Below, piece after piece: positions 9,972-22,908 of a stretch of 64,000 bases of DNA (position 1 is the stretch's first letter; each line of letters begins with the position of its first letter). The stretch comes from Parascedosporium putredinis (Eukaryota; Ascomycota; Sordariomycetes; Microascales; Microascaceae), in NCBI GenBank assembly GCA_949357655.1, contig CASHTG010000002.1, positions 248,001 through 312,000 on the forward strand. Direction: 5' to 3'. Below the pieces are notes generated by a model. The model saw only the letters and a program-made list of their open reading frames with translations. It ran no database searches and was not told the DNA's origin. The position numbers and the translations under genes are program-made.

Positions 9972-12177
9972 CTACAGCATCTCCACCTTAGCTTTCTCGA
10001 GCCACACCATATCCCCCTTCACCGTTTCCCTCCGAATCTTGTACAACTCGTCAATAAGCGCCGGCACGTAACTCCCGGGCCCTTGCACATCCTCCCTCTC
10101 CGCCGCCCTCTCGCCCGCCACGCCAAACACCACGAGCGCCGCAACCGCAGCCACGAGCCGATCAGGTCCCGCGCTCCCTCCCGCACCGGACGCGCTCGCA
10201 CCCGCCGCCGCCGCCGCCGCCGCCGCCGCAAAAGCGGAAATGGTGGTGCCGAGCACGCACCCGGTGCCCGTGACGCGACCCAGCATCTCGTGGCCGTTGG
10301 ACACGGCCAAGGTACGTCGGCCGTCGGACACAACGTCGATCTTGCCCGTACACACGATGACGTTGCGCTCGCGGCGGGCGAGGGCGGATACGAGGGAGGC
10401 GCGCTCGGCGAGGGAAAGGGTGTGCGAGGAGTCGACGCCGCGCTGTTGTTGAGAAGACGAAGAGGAAGAAGAAGAGGCGGAGGAGCTGAGGAGTCGATGG
10501 CGAGGATCTCGCCTTCGTTGCCTTTGATGACGTCGAGGTAGCCGGCGGCCATGATGGAGCGGGCGGCGTTGCGGCGGACAGAGGTGGCTCCCGCGCTGGA
10601 AGGTGTGGTTATGGTGAGTGAGTTTGATTCTGCGTGGGATGTGGGGGCTTTGTTCTTCTTTTTTTTTTCGGAGAGTCTAGGGATCTTTCGTTTAAGAAAG
10701 GAGAAAAGAAAAATAAACTTACCCTACGGGATCAAAGACGATGGGCCCGCCGGCAAGGTTATACGCCCGGAGGGCCTTGGCGTAGTTTTCCAGCGCCTCG
10801 GGCGTGACGGTGCCCATGTTGACGACGAGGGCGCCGCCGAGCTTGGATAGGTCGGCTGCTTCTTCGCCGTAGTTGGCCATGATGGGCGAGGCGCCCACGG
10901 CGAGGGCGACGTTGGCGGCAAAGTTTTGCACGACCTAGCCCGAGTTAGCATTTCTCGCATGTTCCCTTCCCCGGGCTTTGCCTGTAGAGAAAGGGAAAGA
11001 GAGGGAGAGAGAAAGTCCCACGAAGAAGGAAGAAGGAAGAGAAAGAAAAAGACGTACCAAGTTGGTCATGTTATGCGAAAGAGGCGTGGTACTATCCACA
11101 GCCACCACCACCTCCCTCACCCGCGCCAACACGCTCTCGACATCCCGCGCCGCCCCCGCCCCCGCGCCGTCAAGCTCAGCCCGGCCCACAAACGCCGGCG
11201 GGCTCCGCACGAGCGCGAGCAAGCGACGGGCCTCGGCCTCGGGATCCTCGGCGGCGACGATGGCGCTCACGAGGGCGACGCCGTCGGCGGGCTTGCCGTC
11301 GGTGGCGGACTGGTAGAGCACGCGCTGGAGGTTGGTGGCGTTGAGGCCGCCGATGCACACGGTTTTGATGGCCGGGTGGGAGGTGGCGAGGGCGGAGAGG
11401 AGGGCGCGGAGGCCGGATACGCCGAGGACGTTTTTGGTATTGGTTTTTCTGTGGGAGGGGAAAAAGAAAGGGACACCGCCGACGGGGCGGACGGTGGCGG
11501 GAGTTGAGGTTAGTTTTTGAGGATTTGAACACGTTTGTTTGGGAAAGAGGATGAGATGGGGACCTGGGGGAGGAGTGAAGGGAGAGAGGGTTAGAGGTAC
11601 GTACGTTGCGGTGGAAAAGACGGCGCCGATGCCGAGATAGTCGGCGCCCTGGTCGCAGGCGGTTTGGGCTTCCTCGAGGGTCGAGGCCGAGACGCCAATG
11701 ATTTTGTCCTCGCCTAGTAGTTTTCTGGCGGTGGGCAAGTCTGGAGTTTGTCTCGGTTAGCCTTGATTTCCTCCAGCTATTCTACTCTGTACTAGCTAGA
11801 AGATTGTCACGGCTCAGGCCAAATTATACGGGAAACAGGCGTAGAGAAAAAGAACAAGGGGGAGGGCAAGTAACGGTATCCCCTCACGTACCCATGTCAT
11901 CCTGTCCGATATGCACACCCTCGCACCCCACAGCCAGCGCGACGTCCACCCGGTCATTGATGAGCAAGGGCACGCCGTGGCGGGAGGTGATGGCGTGCAG
12001 GGCCCTGGCGGTGTCGACGAGCACGCGGGTGTCACTCGTCTTGTCGCGGTACTGCACGACGGTGACTCCACCCTGGACGGCGGCCTCGACGACGGAGACG
12101 AGGTCCCGGTTGCCGAGGATGGCCGGGGTGGAGTCCGTGACGAGGTAGAGGGAGTAGTCGACGACAGGTTTTCCCAT
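9972..12177 (-). CDS. THI6: Bifunctional thiamine-phosphate synthase / hydroxyethylthiazole kinase
   Basis: Joins the pyrimidine and thiazole halves of thiamine and phosphorylates salvaged thiazole; cytosolic. Five exons: 11892-12177, 11605-11740, 11058-11448, 10723-10934 and 9972-10595. The N-terminal TIM-barrel half shows YLVTDS, VVQYRDK, LINDRVD, GVHIGQDD and ADYLGIGAVF. The C-terminal ribokinase-like half shows TPLSHNMTN, VNMGT, IVFDPVGAGAT, VIKGNEGE and TGTGCVLG with the catalytic Cys. The start MGKPVVDYSLYLVTD fits fungal orthologues better than an upstream in-frame ATG at 12258. One base is missing in 10450-10510; with it the protein is 549 residues. A Ser/Gln-rich insert after GNEGEI and an eight-Ala tract (GCC repeat near 10203-10230) are unusual. 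I saw no thiamine riboswitch upstream. Confidence 0.93.
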
Positions 12178-13079
12178 CTTTGAGCGCGAGATTATGTAGT
12201 GTGTAGTGTGCAAGTTCTTTTTGGGGTTTTCTTTTCTTTTCTTACTCCTACAATGCAAGATGCTATTTTAAGAAAGGGCAAAAGGATGGAGTGGTTGCGT
12301 GCCGGATCTGCGGAGCGGAGACTTGATGATGAAAAAGCAGCTGCGTGGATTGTTGTGTGCTTGAAAGAGGAAAATTTTAGCGCCGAGAGCGGGGAAAGAG
12401 GACCACGCGGGGATTGCAATCATTCGGAGCTGCGCGGGCGGGTTTGTGTGGGGGCTAAAGGCTTGAGCTGGGGTTTATTGCCTCGTTGTTGGCAACAGCT
12501 CGGAGCTAGCGTGGAGGGATTCCGGTCTGAGAGAAGCCCCGGTGCGGTGCGGTCCGGGACGGCCGGGGCTGAGGATCGCGGGAGGTGGTGTTGTTGGGGG
12601 CTGGAACTCACGAGAAGACGTTGCTTTCCTTTCCTCTTCAATTTTTGAACTTGTCGTTTGGGCATGTATTTTCAGATACACATTTGCGTCTACAAGATGA
12701 AAGGGGAAATGGTAAGCCAAGCTCAAGTAGATACGAGGCCATACAGAGAGCGACAGACTGCACGTCATCGTCTGCAGCTCATGATGCACTCATGTTCATA
12801 CCACATTGAATTCACCTTGAAGCCAAACAGGAAAACTGAAGCCAAAATGAAAGAATAGAATGGTTGTTAATATCTACATACAACAAACATGGACAAAAGA
12901 AAAACAAATTGTTTTCTTTTTTCATCCAACCTCGGCGAAGAGCGTACATTTCCTCGGAATGACACAATCCTTTCGTCCCTGACTCCCTAAACGCTTCCAT
13001 TCAGAGAGACAGAGGCAAAACGGCAAATCACTCCCCCACCACATTGATCACGCACTACACGCTACTTCCAACCCCACCC
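12178..13079. other. Intergenic, THI6 promoter and GH30 3' end
   Basis: Holds the upstream region of the minus-strand THI6 gene on the left and the 3' end of the GH30 gene on the right. I looked for the conserved CUGAGA/ACCUGAU pair of a TPP riboswitch on the minus strand and did not see it. No other gene is supported. Confidence 0.5.
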
Positions 13080-14850
13080 CTAAGGCTCAACAGGCACCGC
13101 CGGAGTCTCCTCCTCCACCGGGGCCTCAGGCTCAGGCGCCGGCTCGGGCTCAGCCTCCGGCTCCGCAGCAGCGATATGAATCGTCGTGATCGAGCTCTGG
13201 CCCACGTTGGCCGTCACCGCGCCGTCCGCGCCCACCGTCACCTCGACCTCGGCGCACTTGCGCTGGTCGTCCGACGCCCACGCCGTCGCCTTGCCCGCGG
13301 GCGCGCCCTCGCCCGAGATCTTGACCGTGACGTCGCCGCCGCCGCCCTGCGAGATGAGCACCACGGCCACCGACCCGTCCTCGTTCTTGAACGCGGCGAT
13401 GCGCGCCCCCGATCCGCCCGAGGTGCCGACGCGCACGGCGTTGGGTCGCACGAAGCGCGACCAGTTGGCAAAGGCCCAGAGGCGCGTGGCGACTTCGTAG
13501 TCGCCCGTCTGCTGGTCCACGCGGATGATTTTTTCCTAAAGCCAGGGGAGGAAGAAAGTGGTTAGCTCTTACTTGCACTTTTGAAGTACAAAAAAGATTT
13601 CAAGGTCGTCACTCACGTTGGTGTTGGGGTTGGGCCACTGCACGCCCTCCCAGTACAGATATCCTCCCGCATTATGGTTCATGATGGCGTCCATGATGTT
13701 GTTCGCCCACGTCAACCCCGCGCCCGCGCCGCCCCCGTCCACCCCGTCGACCACTGTCCGTTGAGGTCGCACTGCTCCGAGAACCACACGGGCGCCTGCG
13801 TGCTCAGCGTGCCCTGCGCCCCGCTGAGGTATGTGTGCGTGCTGAACGCCTTGAGCGCGCCCTCCTGACCCTGCGCCTTGATCGCGCTGATCATCGAGCT
13901 CGCGTGGTTCCACCCGCCCGCCTCGCAGCAGGTGATGCCGACCTGCGACGCTAGGCCTTCCTTTCGATGGTCGGCTGCAGCACCTTGATGAAGTTGGCCG
14001 CCGAGTTGCCGTCCCAGAGGGCGGAGGCGTACGAGGCACTGATGGCGAGGGAAAAAGAAAGGAATCAGTTAGCGAGGATGAAGGAAAAAGAAAAAAAAAA
14101 GAATAATGTGACGTACGAAAAGTCGGGCTCGTTCATGGGGCCGAGATGGGTAATGTTGACACCCTCCTGCGCGTAAAACTTGACGTATTGCACCAGGTAG
14201 TTGGCGTACGCCTGGTACCATTCCGTCTTGAGGTTTCCACCGTTGTTCTCGTTGTTGTTGCTCTATCACCACAAACCCCATCGATTAGCAACCATTCCAA
14301 CTTTTGATGAACTTCCTCTCCTTTCTCTCTCTCTTCCTCGGTGGAAATTACCTTCATATAAAACGGCGGGCTCCACGCATTCCCGTACACATACTTGAGC
14401 CCATACTTTTCCTGCGCCGTCTTCGCCACCCACAGCTGCCCGCTATCCTTGCCGTCCCACTTATACGTCGGCTCCGCCGTCGGGCTGCCCGGGTTATCCG
14501 GCGCAAACGTGTTCATCCAGTCGCTGTCCGACGACAACGAGCTGCCGATGCCGTTACGCAGGATCGAGAACCCCGCCCCTTTTCCCGGCTGAACAGCAGC
14601 TCCATGAGCTCGTCGCGCTTCGTCTCGCTCGGGTTGTTGGTGATGAGGTTGGCCCGCTGGAACGCCAGCGAGAACCCGAACCCGTCCATCTTTGAAACGT
14701 CTGGCCCAGGTTCACCGTGATGTCGCCGCTGACCGCGCCGCCGCCGCCGCCGCCGGGGAAGCCGCCGAATTGCCGCTTGGCCCATTGTACGGGTCCTGCG
14801 GCCGCCGGCTGCGCTGCGAGCACGGCGAGGGAGATGTCGGTGAATCTCAT
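13080..14850 (-). CDS. Secreted glycoside hydrolase family 30 enzyme
   Basis: A retaining glycanase exported by a signal peptide (MRFTDISLAVLAAQPAAA). A probable Kex2 site, WAKR|QFGG, follows at about residue 29. Exons: 14352-14850, 14117-14262, 13617-14038 and 13080-13535. Family motifs: DGFGFSLAFQRA, GFSILRNGIGSS, the acid/base Glu in GPMNEPDF and the nucleophile Glu in WFSEQCD; a beta-sandwich follows. The C-terminus is an unusual Glu/Pro/Ala-rich tail. Four bases are missing (near 14691, 14576-14583, 13955-13965 and the C run 13742-13745); with them the protein is 508 residues, complete and in frame. It most resembles the fungal beta-1,6-galactanase or GH30_7 xylanase groups. The two cannot be separated here. 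Confidence 0.88.
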
Positions 14851-17693
14851 CTTTTGTCTCTTGTTCTTCTTTTCCTTTTGGGGGTGGGGGAGATGGCGGC
14901 ACAGAAAACCGGAATGGAGAGGGAGAAAAAGAAAGTGGGAGAAAAGAATGAACCCTTTTTCTTCGTCTCTCAAGGGAAGGGGAGGAGAAGAACTAAAGGG
15001 TTCGGCCAGTCCCTTGCAGCGCCTGACTTATATAAATAAAGTATCTCCAGCAATGGAGGAGATCTCAAGTGCGGGTGTCACTCTTCCTTCTCTCCATTTC
15101 GTCCCTTGTCCCTTCTCCGATTTGCTGCTCGGGGGTGGGCGTGATAATCTAGTACTATAGATAAACAAGCGAAGCCGAATATACCCATGGATCGATCCCA
15201 TCCATTCCCGCCTTTCGCGAATGACCAGACGGGTATAGCAAACCTTGTAGCGGTTGTTTTCCCCCATTCTTTGTTTGCCACTGCTTCCTTCTTCCATTTC
15301 CCACTTCCTGGGCTCTTTCTAGCCTCTAGTAGTCTTGGTTTTTCTTATACTCAATTTATACTATAAGAACCGCCCGCAGAATACACCCACCCTCCTTTCT
15401 TATCCGGGGTATAAACAAGGGAAAAGAACGGGCACGCCTCTCCATCATATTTGTCGCCTGCACACCAAGAACCGGGGGAGGAGGCTAGTGCAGAGGCTCA
15501 ATGGAAAAAGTCCAGAAAACGTTTAGAAAGACAAAGCATACAATCGCAGCCAGAGGGTAATGATGTGTGGAATTGCGCCAAGAGCCGCGGGGATATGGCA
15601 GAATGGGAGGGACATGGGGGAATGGAGGAGCACGGGAGGGGGTGAGTAGCACCCGATGCCCGTTTCCCGCCTGAGAAGAAACACGCGCTCGGGTTCCAGT
15701 TTTCGGCCTCGTTGACTGACAGGGCGGCTGAAAGGAAACCCACTCTCTTTTCTTTTCTTTTCTCATGTTTCTTTTGGCAAGCAGCTCTTCAATTGACCCT
15801 GGGTGAAGAGGGGCCAGGAAATGGATATACGCCTGAAAGAACGTGAGAAAGAGAAGAGAAGACTAGAAAGAAAAGAAGAACGTTCGGAAATCGCCCTCCC
15901 TTTGCTCATTCATCCATAGATCTAATGGGTGCGCACATATGCACCATTTATATCGCGACAAAACCTACATGTAACAAGGAAAGCGTGGCATTAGGGCCAC
16001 CGACCGGCAGTCAAAGGGTTCGCGTCCTCTCCACTCTCCAATTCACGTCACGCAGAGCCTCCAACTCTGTGTCAATGCATCATCTCCGCTCTGTGGGATA
16101 GAAGACCAGTTTACACTGCTAGACACTTCTCGCCTCGCTCCCTCAATTGACTCAAAAGAGGCGTGCCACGGGCGGGGGCGACGACGCCGAAATTGGGGGC
16201 GGTCTTGGTCTGCTCCCAAGAAGCGGATAAATACAACAAGCACCTCAAGTCCTTTGATCCATTGAACTCGACAGAGCGGAGAGAGTCCGGCAAAGTCCAA
16301 TTGTAATCGAATTGATCCATTACCCCATCATGTTCATGTTCCCCATCGAATCGTACATACAAGAGCAGAGAGCTAGCCGTGATAGGACATTCCACTTGCA
16401 CCCATTCCAACCTCAAGGACACTTCTTCCCGGAGTGTACACCCCCTCCCTCCCCTCTAGATTCTTTAATTGAACCTCGAGTTACCCGTACGTGTAAATAT
16501 ATCCATATATATATATACAATCGCCCCCTTTTTGCCTTTTCCCCTTCACCGATGGATTTACCCACCCCGGCCAAGGACACGGAGAGGTGGAGAGGGGACC
16601 TAAAATTCTCCGTCATAGGACAAATCGCGTCCAAGTGTCCGTTTCCATTCTACCCATTGCTTGCTTTCGAGATCGGCCGTCCGACACGTCTTCGTCCGCA
16701 TAAATTAGTAGGTGAAGCTTCACTTTCCACGTCTTGGCGCCATCTCTTTTCCCTTTTCTTCCCTTTTCCTCGACTCTCTTCACTTCTTGTAGCTAGGCCA
16801 AGAAGAGTGAACAAGATAATACTGCATGAGAAGGCCATCATAAGCAGCCGGGCCAGTACTTGGTAAAAGGCAATCTCGCAAAAATCTCGAGTCGGCACTC
16901 GGTAACGACAGATTTAGAGCTGCCTCTCCTTCTGTCCTCCCGCTTCCCTCGCGTCTTTTCCCTCCCTTTAGCCCAGCCGGGCCTGGCAAGGAACCTGGGA
17001 AAATTACCGTGGTGAAGAACAAAAGCCATCCACCCCATCCTCTCTCATATTTGCCGAGAACTCCCCCAACAAGGGGCGGGGACCTGAAAGGTAGTAAACC
17101 AGTAGCCGGGTTTTTTGTCTTGGCGCTGGGCTTCCATTTGCGTCGATTCCCCTGGTCTTCCCCGCGCCCGCTGTCCATCGGTCCAGCTTGAACCTGCGCC
17201 CCGTAGTATACATCCATGCATGGATCTCGCCCAATGGTTCTTTCTCCAAAAGAAAAGACCAACTTGCCCTAAATTGCAGAGGGAAAAAGGAGAACGTGCA
17301 GGTGATGGTGGATGGTATAAGTCAAAGTTCTTTTTGGCTTCCGCGCGACCGAGCAAGGGGTACTGGCAAGGGGGAGAGATGGGCAAACAAGACCATGGTG
17401 GGCTCACCTACTCTCCCCTTCCCTCTTGGGACAAGAAAGCGTCGGCATGTCGATGAGCCGAGTGTGGTGCTTCTACTTCGGTTCGGTTCATCAATCCCCA
17501 TCGCTTCCCCGCTCCTGTGAATTGATTCCCTCGAGCCAGAGAGCGATGAGCGTGAGAGGCGCGCTGATTCCAGAAGAAAATAGGGGCAAGAGGATTTCTT
17601 TTCCCCGCTGTTACACCAAAACAGGAAAGAAAGAAGGAAAGAAAAAGAAGCGTTGAAAGAGAGGACAGGGAGACGGCCCTCCGCGCGCCCTAC
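14851..17693. other. Intergenic between GH30 and the zinc-cluster regulator
   Basis: The left end is the GH30 promoter with a TATA box; the right end is the 3' side of the regulator gene. An AT microsatellite (tatatatatata) lies near 16505-16520. No reading frame here resembles a protein, even allowing for frame breaks. Confidence 0.5.
15027..15037 (-). promoter_or_regulatory. TATA box of the GH30 gene
   Basis: On the minus strand this reads TTTATATAAG, about 180 bases upstream of the GH30 start codon. That suits an inducible secreted-enzyme gene. Confidence 0.5.
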
Positions 17694-20407
17694 TCAAGGT
17701 TGAGCCGCATCTCCCGGGTGTCCCCAATCCCACATGGGCGTGGAGATGTCGTACGCCATTAAATCGACCTGCGTGAGGTTAAACTCGTCCAGGTTCGACA
17801 TTTCCAAGTCCACGTCCACCAGCATCGGCCCCGCAATCATGGGCCGACTGTTGAGCATGTGCGGCCCTAGCGTCCGAGTGCCGCTCGCCTCTCCGGCTGC
17901 CTGTTGTTGGTGCTGTTGGTGTTGTTGTTGCTGCTGATGCTGCTGCTGCTGCTGTTGTTGTTGCTGTTGATGTAGTTGAGTATAGTGATTACATGTATGC
18001 TGCTGCTGATGAACGGGTTGTTGTTGATACGACGATTGTTCCTGCTGCTGCTGCTGCTGCTGCTGCTGTCCCTGCATCACCGCCTGCCGCGCCGCCGCAT
18101 TCCTCGTCAGCTCCGTAAACAAAATCCCCTTGAAATGCAGCAGCGAACAGTGCAGCTTCTCAAACGGATCCACCATCTTCGGAATGAGCCGACGCGCCGT
18201 CATCTCCATGTGCCACTGGCTCTGGCTCCGGCGCTCAATGAGGCTCCGAATCTCCATCGACACCTTGTCCACGAAGCGCTCGAAATCGAGCTTCTCCAGC
18301 ACGAAGCCCGCGTCCCACCCGGGCACCCGCAGGATCAGCAGCTTGAGCGACACCTGCGCCGCGAACACGAAGTCGGACGCGTTGAGCGCGATGAAGCGCG
18401 GCCGCGTCACGTCGTGCGACGCGAACCGGCACGCAAAGTACTCGTGCACCGAGTTCGTGCACCGCCATAGGAGCTCGAGACGTTCCGTGTGCGCTTCTAG
18501 CGAGGCGGAGGAAGACGAGGTCGATCCTAGGGAGGACAGCGTCGGTCCCGGTTGCGCTGTGGTTGCCGTAGCCGTCGTCCCACTACCTCCTCCTACTCCG
18601 GATCCGCCCGTCGTCGACCCTGCCGAGGCCGACATGGCATCCGTCACGGCAACCTCGTAGAGGAGGACTTGCGCTATCGCCGTCCGGCACACGATGGCCG
18701 GGTCTTCGCGGAGGTGCGGGGGTAAGCTCGCCTTGAACGCGTCCAGCTGCTCCTGGAACGACTGCACCACCATGATGAGGGGCAGCTGCATCGACGCTAG
18801 CGTGCTCTTGTTGTCAACGCCCACGGTAAAGGCAATGGTCTGCGCCAGCTTCTGGATCCGCACCAGGTTCACCAGGAGCTCGTCGCCGGGGTACTCTTTT
18901 TAGCCTCGAGAATACTGCAGCACGTATCGAGGTATGTCGTGTTCATGAGCGCGTCCGGAAGCTTTTCCGTCGTAAAGATTCTACCCAAATCATTGTTAGC
19001 GGTCAAACGAGAAAAAAGAATCGCTCCTAACGTTTATTTCCTCCACAACATGTGAAAATTCAAGGCAAAGGAAGAAGACGACTCACAATGAATTAATGTA
19101 ATAGCACCCGCAAACGCCCTCATCCTCTCCAACGCCCGCGCGTCGTGCACGCCCCGTATCCTTGACGATGCGCAGCCCGATGCACAAGGACCGGCACAAG
19201 AACAGCATGTTGGTGAGCTGGAACCCGTTGATAGAGTAGTGCATCCACGCGATGACGAGCTGCAGGCTCATGAGCACGTCCAGGCTCTTGTCCGGCTGGA
19301 TAAACGCCGCCCGGGAAATGTCCCCCAGCAGCTCCATCGCCATGGTGATTTGCCCCGTGCCGTCCAGCACCCGCTCAATCATCATGACGGCCTTCCACAG
19401 GAACGGCCGCCGCGTCCGGAGATCCTCCTCTCCCAGGTGCGGCGGAATCACCACGAACGGGTACAGCGCCGCCTTGTGGCCCTTGTACTTGGCGAGCATC
19501 GCCGCCGCCTCCTCTGGGTTCGGCCACAGGGACCGCGGCGCTTCTTCGTCCTCTTTTCCTCCTTCCCTTTCTTCCCCTTCGTCGCCATAGTCAAGATCGT
19601 CGTCGCGGTCGTGGTCCACATCGTCGTCGTCATCATCACCGTCTTCCTCCACCTCGACCCCGTCTCTCCAGGCTTCATCGTCTTCCTCGTCCTCGCCAAG
19701 CCCAAGCCCAAGCCTCCCACCCTCCCCTCCCTCTTCCCGGTCTAGCCCCGACCCTCCCCCGCCTCGCCGCCGCGACGCTGGCGTCGGCGCATCAAGCAAC
19801 ATGCTATCCGCGCCGGGCGTAGACGAATCCCCGCCGACGGGCTCGGCGTCGCCGGTCCCGCTGCCGCGGCGCGGGCCGCTCTGGCTTATCGAAACTCGGG
19901 AATAAGTGCCCATACGGGTAAGGGTGACGTCTAGGTGCCTTGCGGCCTGGCGTGGGCGGGGAATGGGAATGGCCCCGTCCGGCGTTGAGCTGCGACGTGA
20001 GCTCGTCCAGCCTCTTCTCGAGCTCGGCCACGCGTGTGGTTTTGGCCACCTTTTTCGCCCGTGGCGGCGCCGGGGTCTGATTCCCACATGACTTTTGTAA
20101 CCTGTGACATCTGTAGAAGAGGGGGACGAGAGGAGAGAAGGTCAGATGTTAACATTTGTAAATCTTCCCATGCTTCAAAGGGGGTTTTATATGTGACATC
20201 GGGGATGGCTGCCATGGGGAAAGCTTCCACTTCACCTCTAGAAGAGGGCGAGAAGGGAAAAAAAAAAAGAGGACGAAAAGAAGATGAAAGAGTCACTTAC
20301 CGTTCACACTTTTCTGATCCCTGAGGCCCAGGTATACATCTCGCCTTGGCCTTTGCGCACGTCAAACACGCCCTCGGTCCGCGGTTCTTGATCTCCAAGT
20401 CCGCCAT
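17694..20407 (-). CDS. Zn(II)2Cys6 transcription factor with poly-Gln and acidic tracts
   Basis: Nuclear DNA-binding regulator. Exons: 20301-20407, 19087-20110 and 17694-18980. The zinc cluster spans exons 1 and 2 as C-x2-C-x6-C-x9-C-x2-C-x6-C (residues about 14-45), followed by basic residues and a coiled coil (VAELEKRLDELTSQL). An acidic, disordered stretch (19450-19800) follows. The middle homology region then contains PFLWKAVMMIERVLDG and a helical region through LDAFKASLPPHLRED. The C-terminal part has a Gln-rich tract (CAG/CAA codons, 17900-18069) and ends in a hydrophobic/acidic tail. Two bases are missing (or one is extra) between about 19870 and 20040, and one is missing in the T run 18897-18901. 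Repaired length is 806 residues. Target genes are unknown. Confidence 0.88.
17900..18069 (-). repeat. Poly-glutamine coding CAG/CAA repeat
   Basis: The minus strand encodes long Gln runs broken by His and a few other residues, inside the zinc-cluster regulator. CAG-rich tracts like this vary in length between strains. Confidence 0.85.
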
Positions 20408-22908
20408 TCTCAATGCAAGGTAAACAAACAAACAGAAAAAGAGGCAAGAGATATACAAATAGAGGACAGCCTTGGAACCCTTCTAGAAGTGAATTCAGAT
20501 AGGGCTGGGTCAACTCCCCAAGAGCAAGAAATGTTTCTTTTTCAACACGCAGCTTTTGCGTGGGCTTTTATCGTGACAGACTTATACACAGTGTTTGGAG
20601 AGCAGGAGTGAATACAAGCAAACTCGACAGCAGGAGAAGGAATATGTTGTCACAAGGAAAGGTGCGTTTAAGGCGGGAACCCAGTTTTCTTCTTCTTTTT
20701 CTCTTTTCCCCGAACGCACAAGAGACTGTTGGCCAAGGAAACAAAGTGAAAATCAAAAAGGAGAAGGGAAAGAAAAAAAGAATTATGTCAAGAGAGGGTC
20801 AAAAGGTGATGAACACCACCAGTCGTGACTGAGGAACCAATCTCGACTCCAAAAAATAAGGAGCCGGGGTGGGTTCAGCAGAAACCTTATACCCGCAGCA
20901 CCTTGCTCCAAATTCCTCAACCCTTTTCTCCGATATATGTACTTCGTAGCTTCAAAACAGCCAGCCACCAACGCACGCACTCCTTCCTTGAAAGGAGGGG
21001 GAAGGAAAGAAAGGGAACGCCTCCTTGGCGCAAGCTGGAACAGAGAGCTGGGTGGTGACGCGGACCCGACGAGAACCTAGTCCTGCATCAAAAACGCATC
21101 AGGCACGAGCGGAGCCCCCCTCGTGGCACTGGCATGGACATGTAAATAGGCCTAGAAAACAGGCTTGTGTGGGGTTACGCGGCGATCTCAGCTCAGCCCG
21201 GAGATTTGACGCGGTTCTTCTTCCAAAGCTGCGGCAGCTCAACGGGAGGCAGTAACGAAATGCGAGCAGATATAACAAAAGACCGGCAAACTGCGTAGAG
21301 ATGGGGTACCTTGGTAGGTCGGTCGTTGATGGGAGGGAGGAAAGGAGTCGGAGTTGCTCCGTTCCTCCGTTGGAGCCGGACTACACAAATCAGTCCGATC
21401 TGACGCTAAAGGGGCCCAAGAGCGCGCAAAAACCACGCTTTTGTGTGGGTAAATCGACCTCACGTGCTTTTCCAGCCCACCACTCCGGCTCCGTTCGACA
21501 AGTCAAGGACTGCTTATGTCATACCAACACGATGCACGAGCGGCTCTGACCCGCAGCCAGACCTGTCATACCTGTCTACCCTTCTGCATGCTCACCGTTT
21601 AATCAAGGGAAATAACACTTGCACCGGCACCTTCGGATGCACCTTTGTTTGTCTTTTTTCTCCATCTCGCTCTTAATCGTTTAGATCCTTTTCCCGGCAG
21701 CCTAGTGAAGAAATCAAGATACGCAAGACCAAAATGCCGAGCTGCTCGTACTTCGTAGAAACCCCTCGCTTGGACTACTGGTTCAACATGTACTGTGCTG
21801 GCACATCCCGTAGTCCAACCACGCCCAAGTAGTATAGTAAAATCACCCACTACCTTCAAGAAAAAATCAAGACAAGTCAACGGAACAGGGCCCTCTTCCC
21901 GCAAGGCTCCCGGATCCGAACCGCGCCCACCAGTTTTCTCGGAGCTCGGAAGCGTGGCCTGGCCCGAATGTGACCCGGGAGCCACCGATAGGAACAGCGG
22001 TGGCCCAATCGGCTTACACGCTTTTCTCAGCCCCCAAGCCAACCAAACCGCACTTTGCTCATTCATGCCGCACCGCATGGTGCTCCGTGACACCGGCATG
22101 GGTTTGGGCTGGGCGCGCATCTACAAGTAGATCTCGGCAGCCTACCTGTATGACGTCGGTGACGCTCGTTGAGTCGGATAGGAGAACCCAGAAAACGTGG
22201 CATCACTTCGAGTCTAATCACAAATCACATAGGAAACATGGCGCAATGACAAGTCATTCCCTACAAAGAAAAAGAAAATGCGGTGGTTCTTTGTCGACCC
22301 AACGAAACCGGCAAGGCCAGGTCCGTTAGAGACGACAGAAGAAGAAAATATATTTATTTATTTCGATTCCGTTCATAGTTCCAAAGCGCGTCTCCATCCA
22401 TAGAGTGGGAAAATAACCTCAGTGAAATCGACAAAAGACATTTTCCCAGATGGTGCCGTCTTCAACGAACCAAGGTTCAATTGCTAAGCAAGAGTAAAAA
22501 TCCTAAAACAAAAACAGGCAGCAGATGGAATCATATCATTCCAAAAAATAGTATCCTAAAAAGTAACGATCTCGAATCGTCGGCGGGGCGGAAGAGACAA
22601 AGAATTTGCGTCTCTCCGATCCCCGCTCGCCAATCGAAATGGACGAAAGGTACGAGTTGGTTGACCAGCCGGCCAGAGTTTTCTCTGTTCTCAAGATGAA
22701 AACCGGGGTCAGATGGCCACATTGCGTGGAAACATCAAGCATAAAAGGAGTCTCAGTTAAAAAAGAGTGAGGGGCTAAGGTGTGTTTGGCCACTAAAACA
22801 GAGTCAGTCGTCGACAACCCAAGGCCCTCCCTTCCTTCACGTTACTCCGCAGAAGGGGGATGGAGGGGAAGAAGTCAATTTCTCCTTCCCCGCCTCCCGC
22901 CGCTTCTT
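20408..22908. other. Intergenic, regulator promoter and ALAS 3' end
   Basis: 2.5 kb without a supported gene. It holds the upstream region of the zinc-cluster gene and the 3' flank of the ALA synthase gene. Nothing else is recognised on either strand. Confidence 0.5.

Noticed and set aside
12500..12560. CTGAGA element resembling part of a TPP riboswitch near THI6
   Set aside because: It is on the plus strand, opposite to THI6, and the second conserved element is missing.
13080..14850. Reading the GH30 locus as a pseudogene
   Set aside because: All four frame changes are single missing bases, splice sites and both catalytic Glu motifs are intact, and neighbouring essential genes show the same damage.
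21599..22120. 173-codon minus-strand open frame downstream of ALAS
   Set aside because: No domain, mixed composition, no intron or start context; probably chance.
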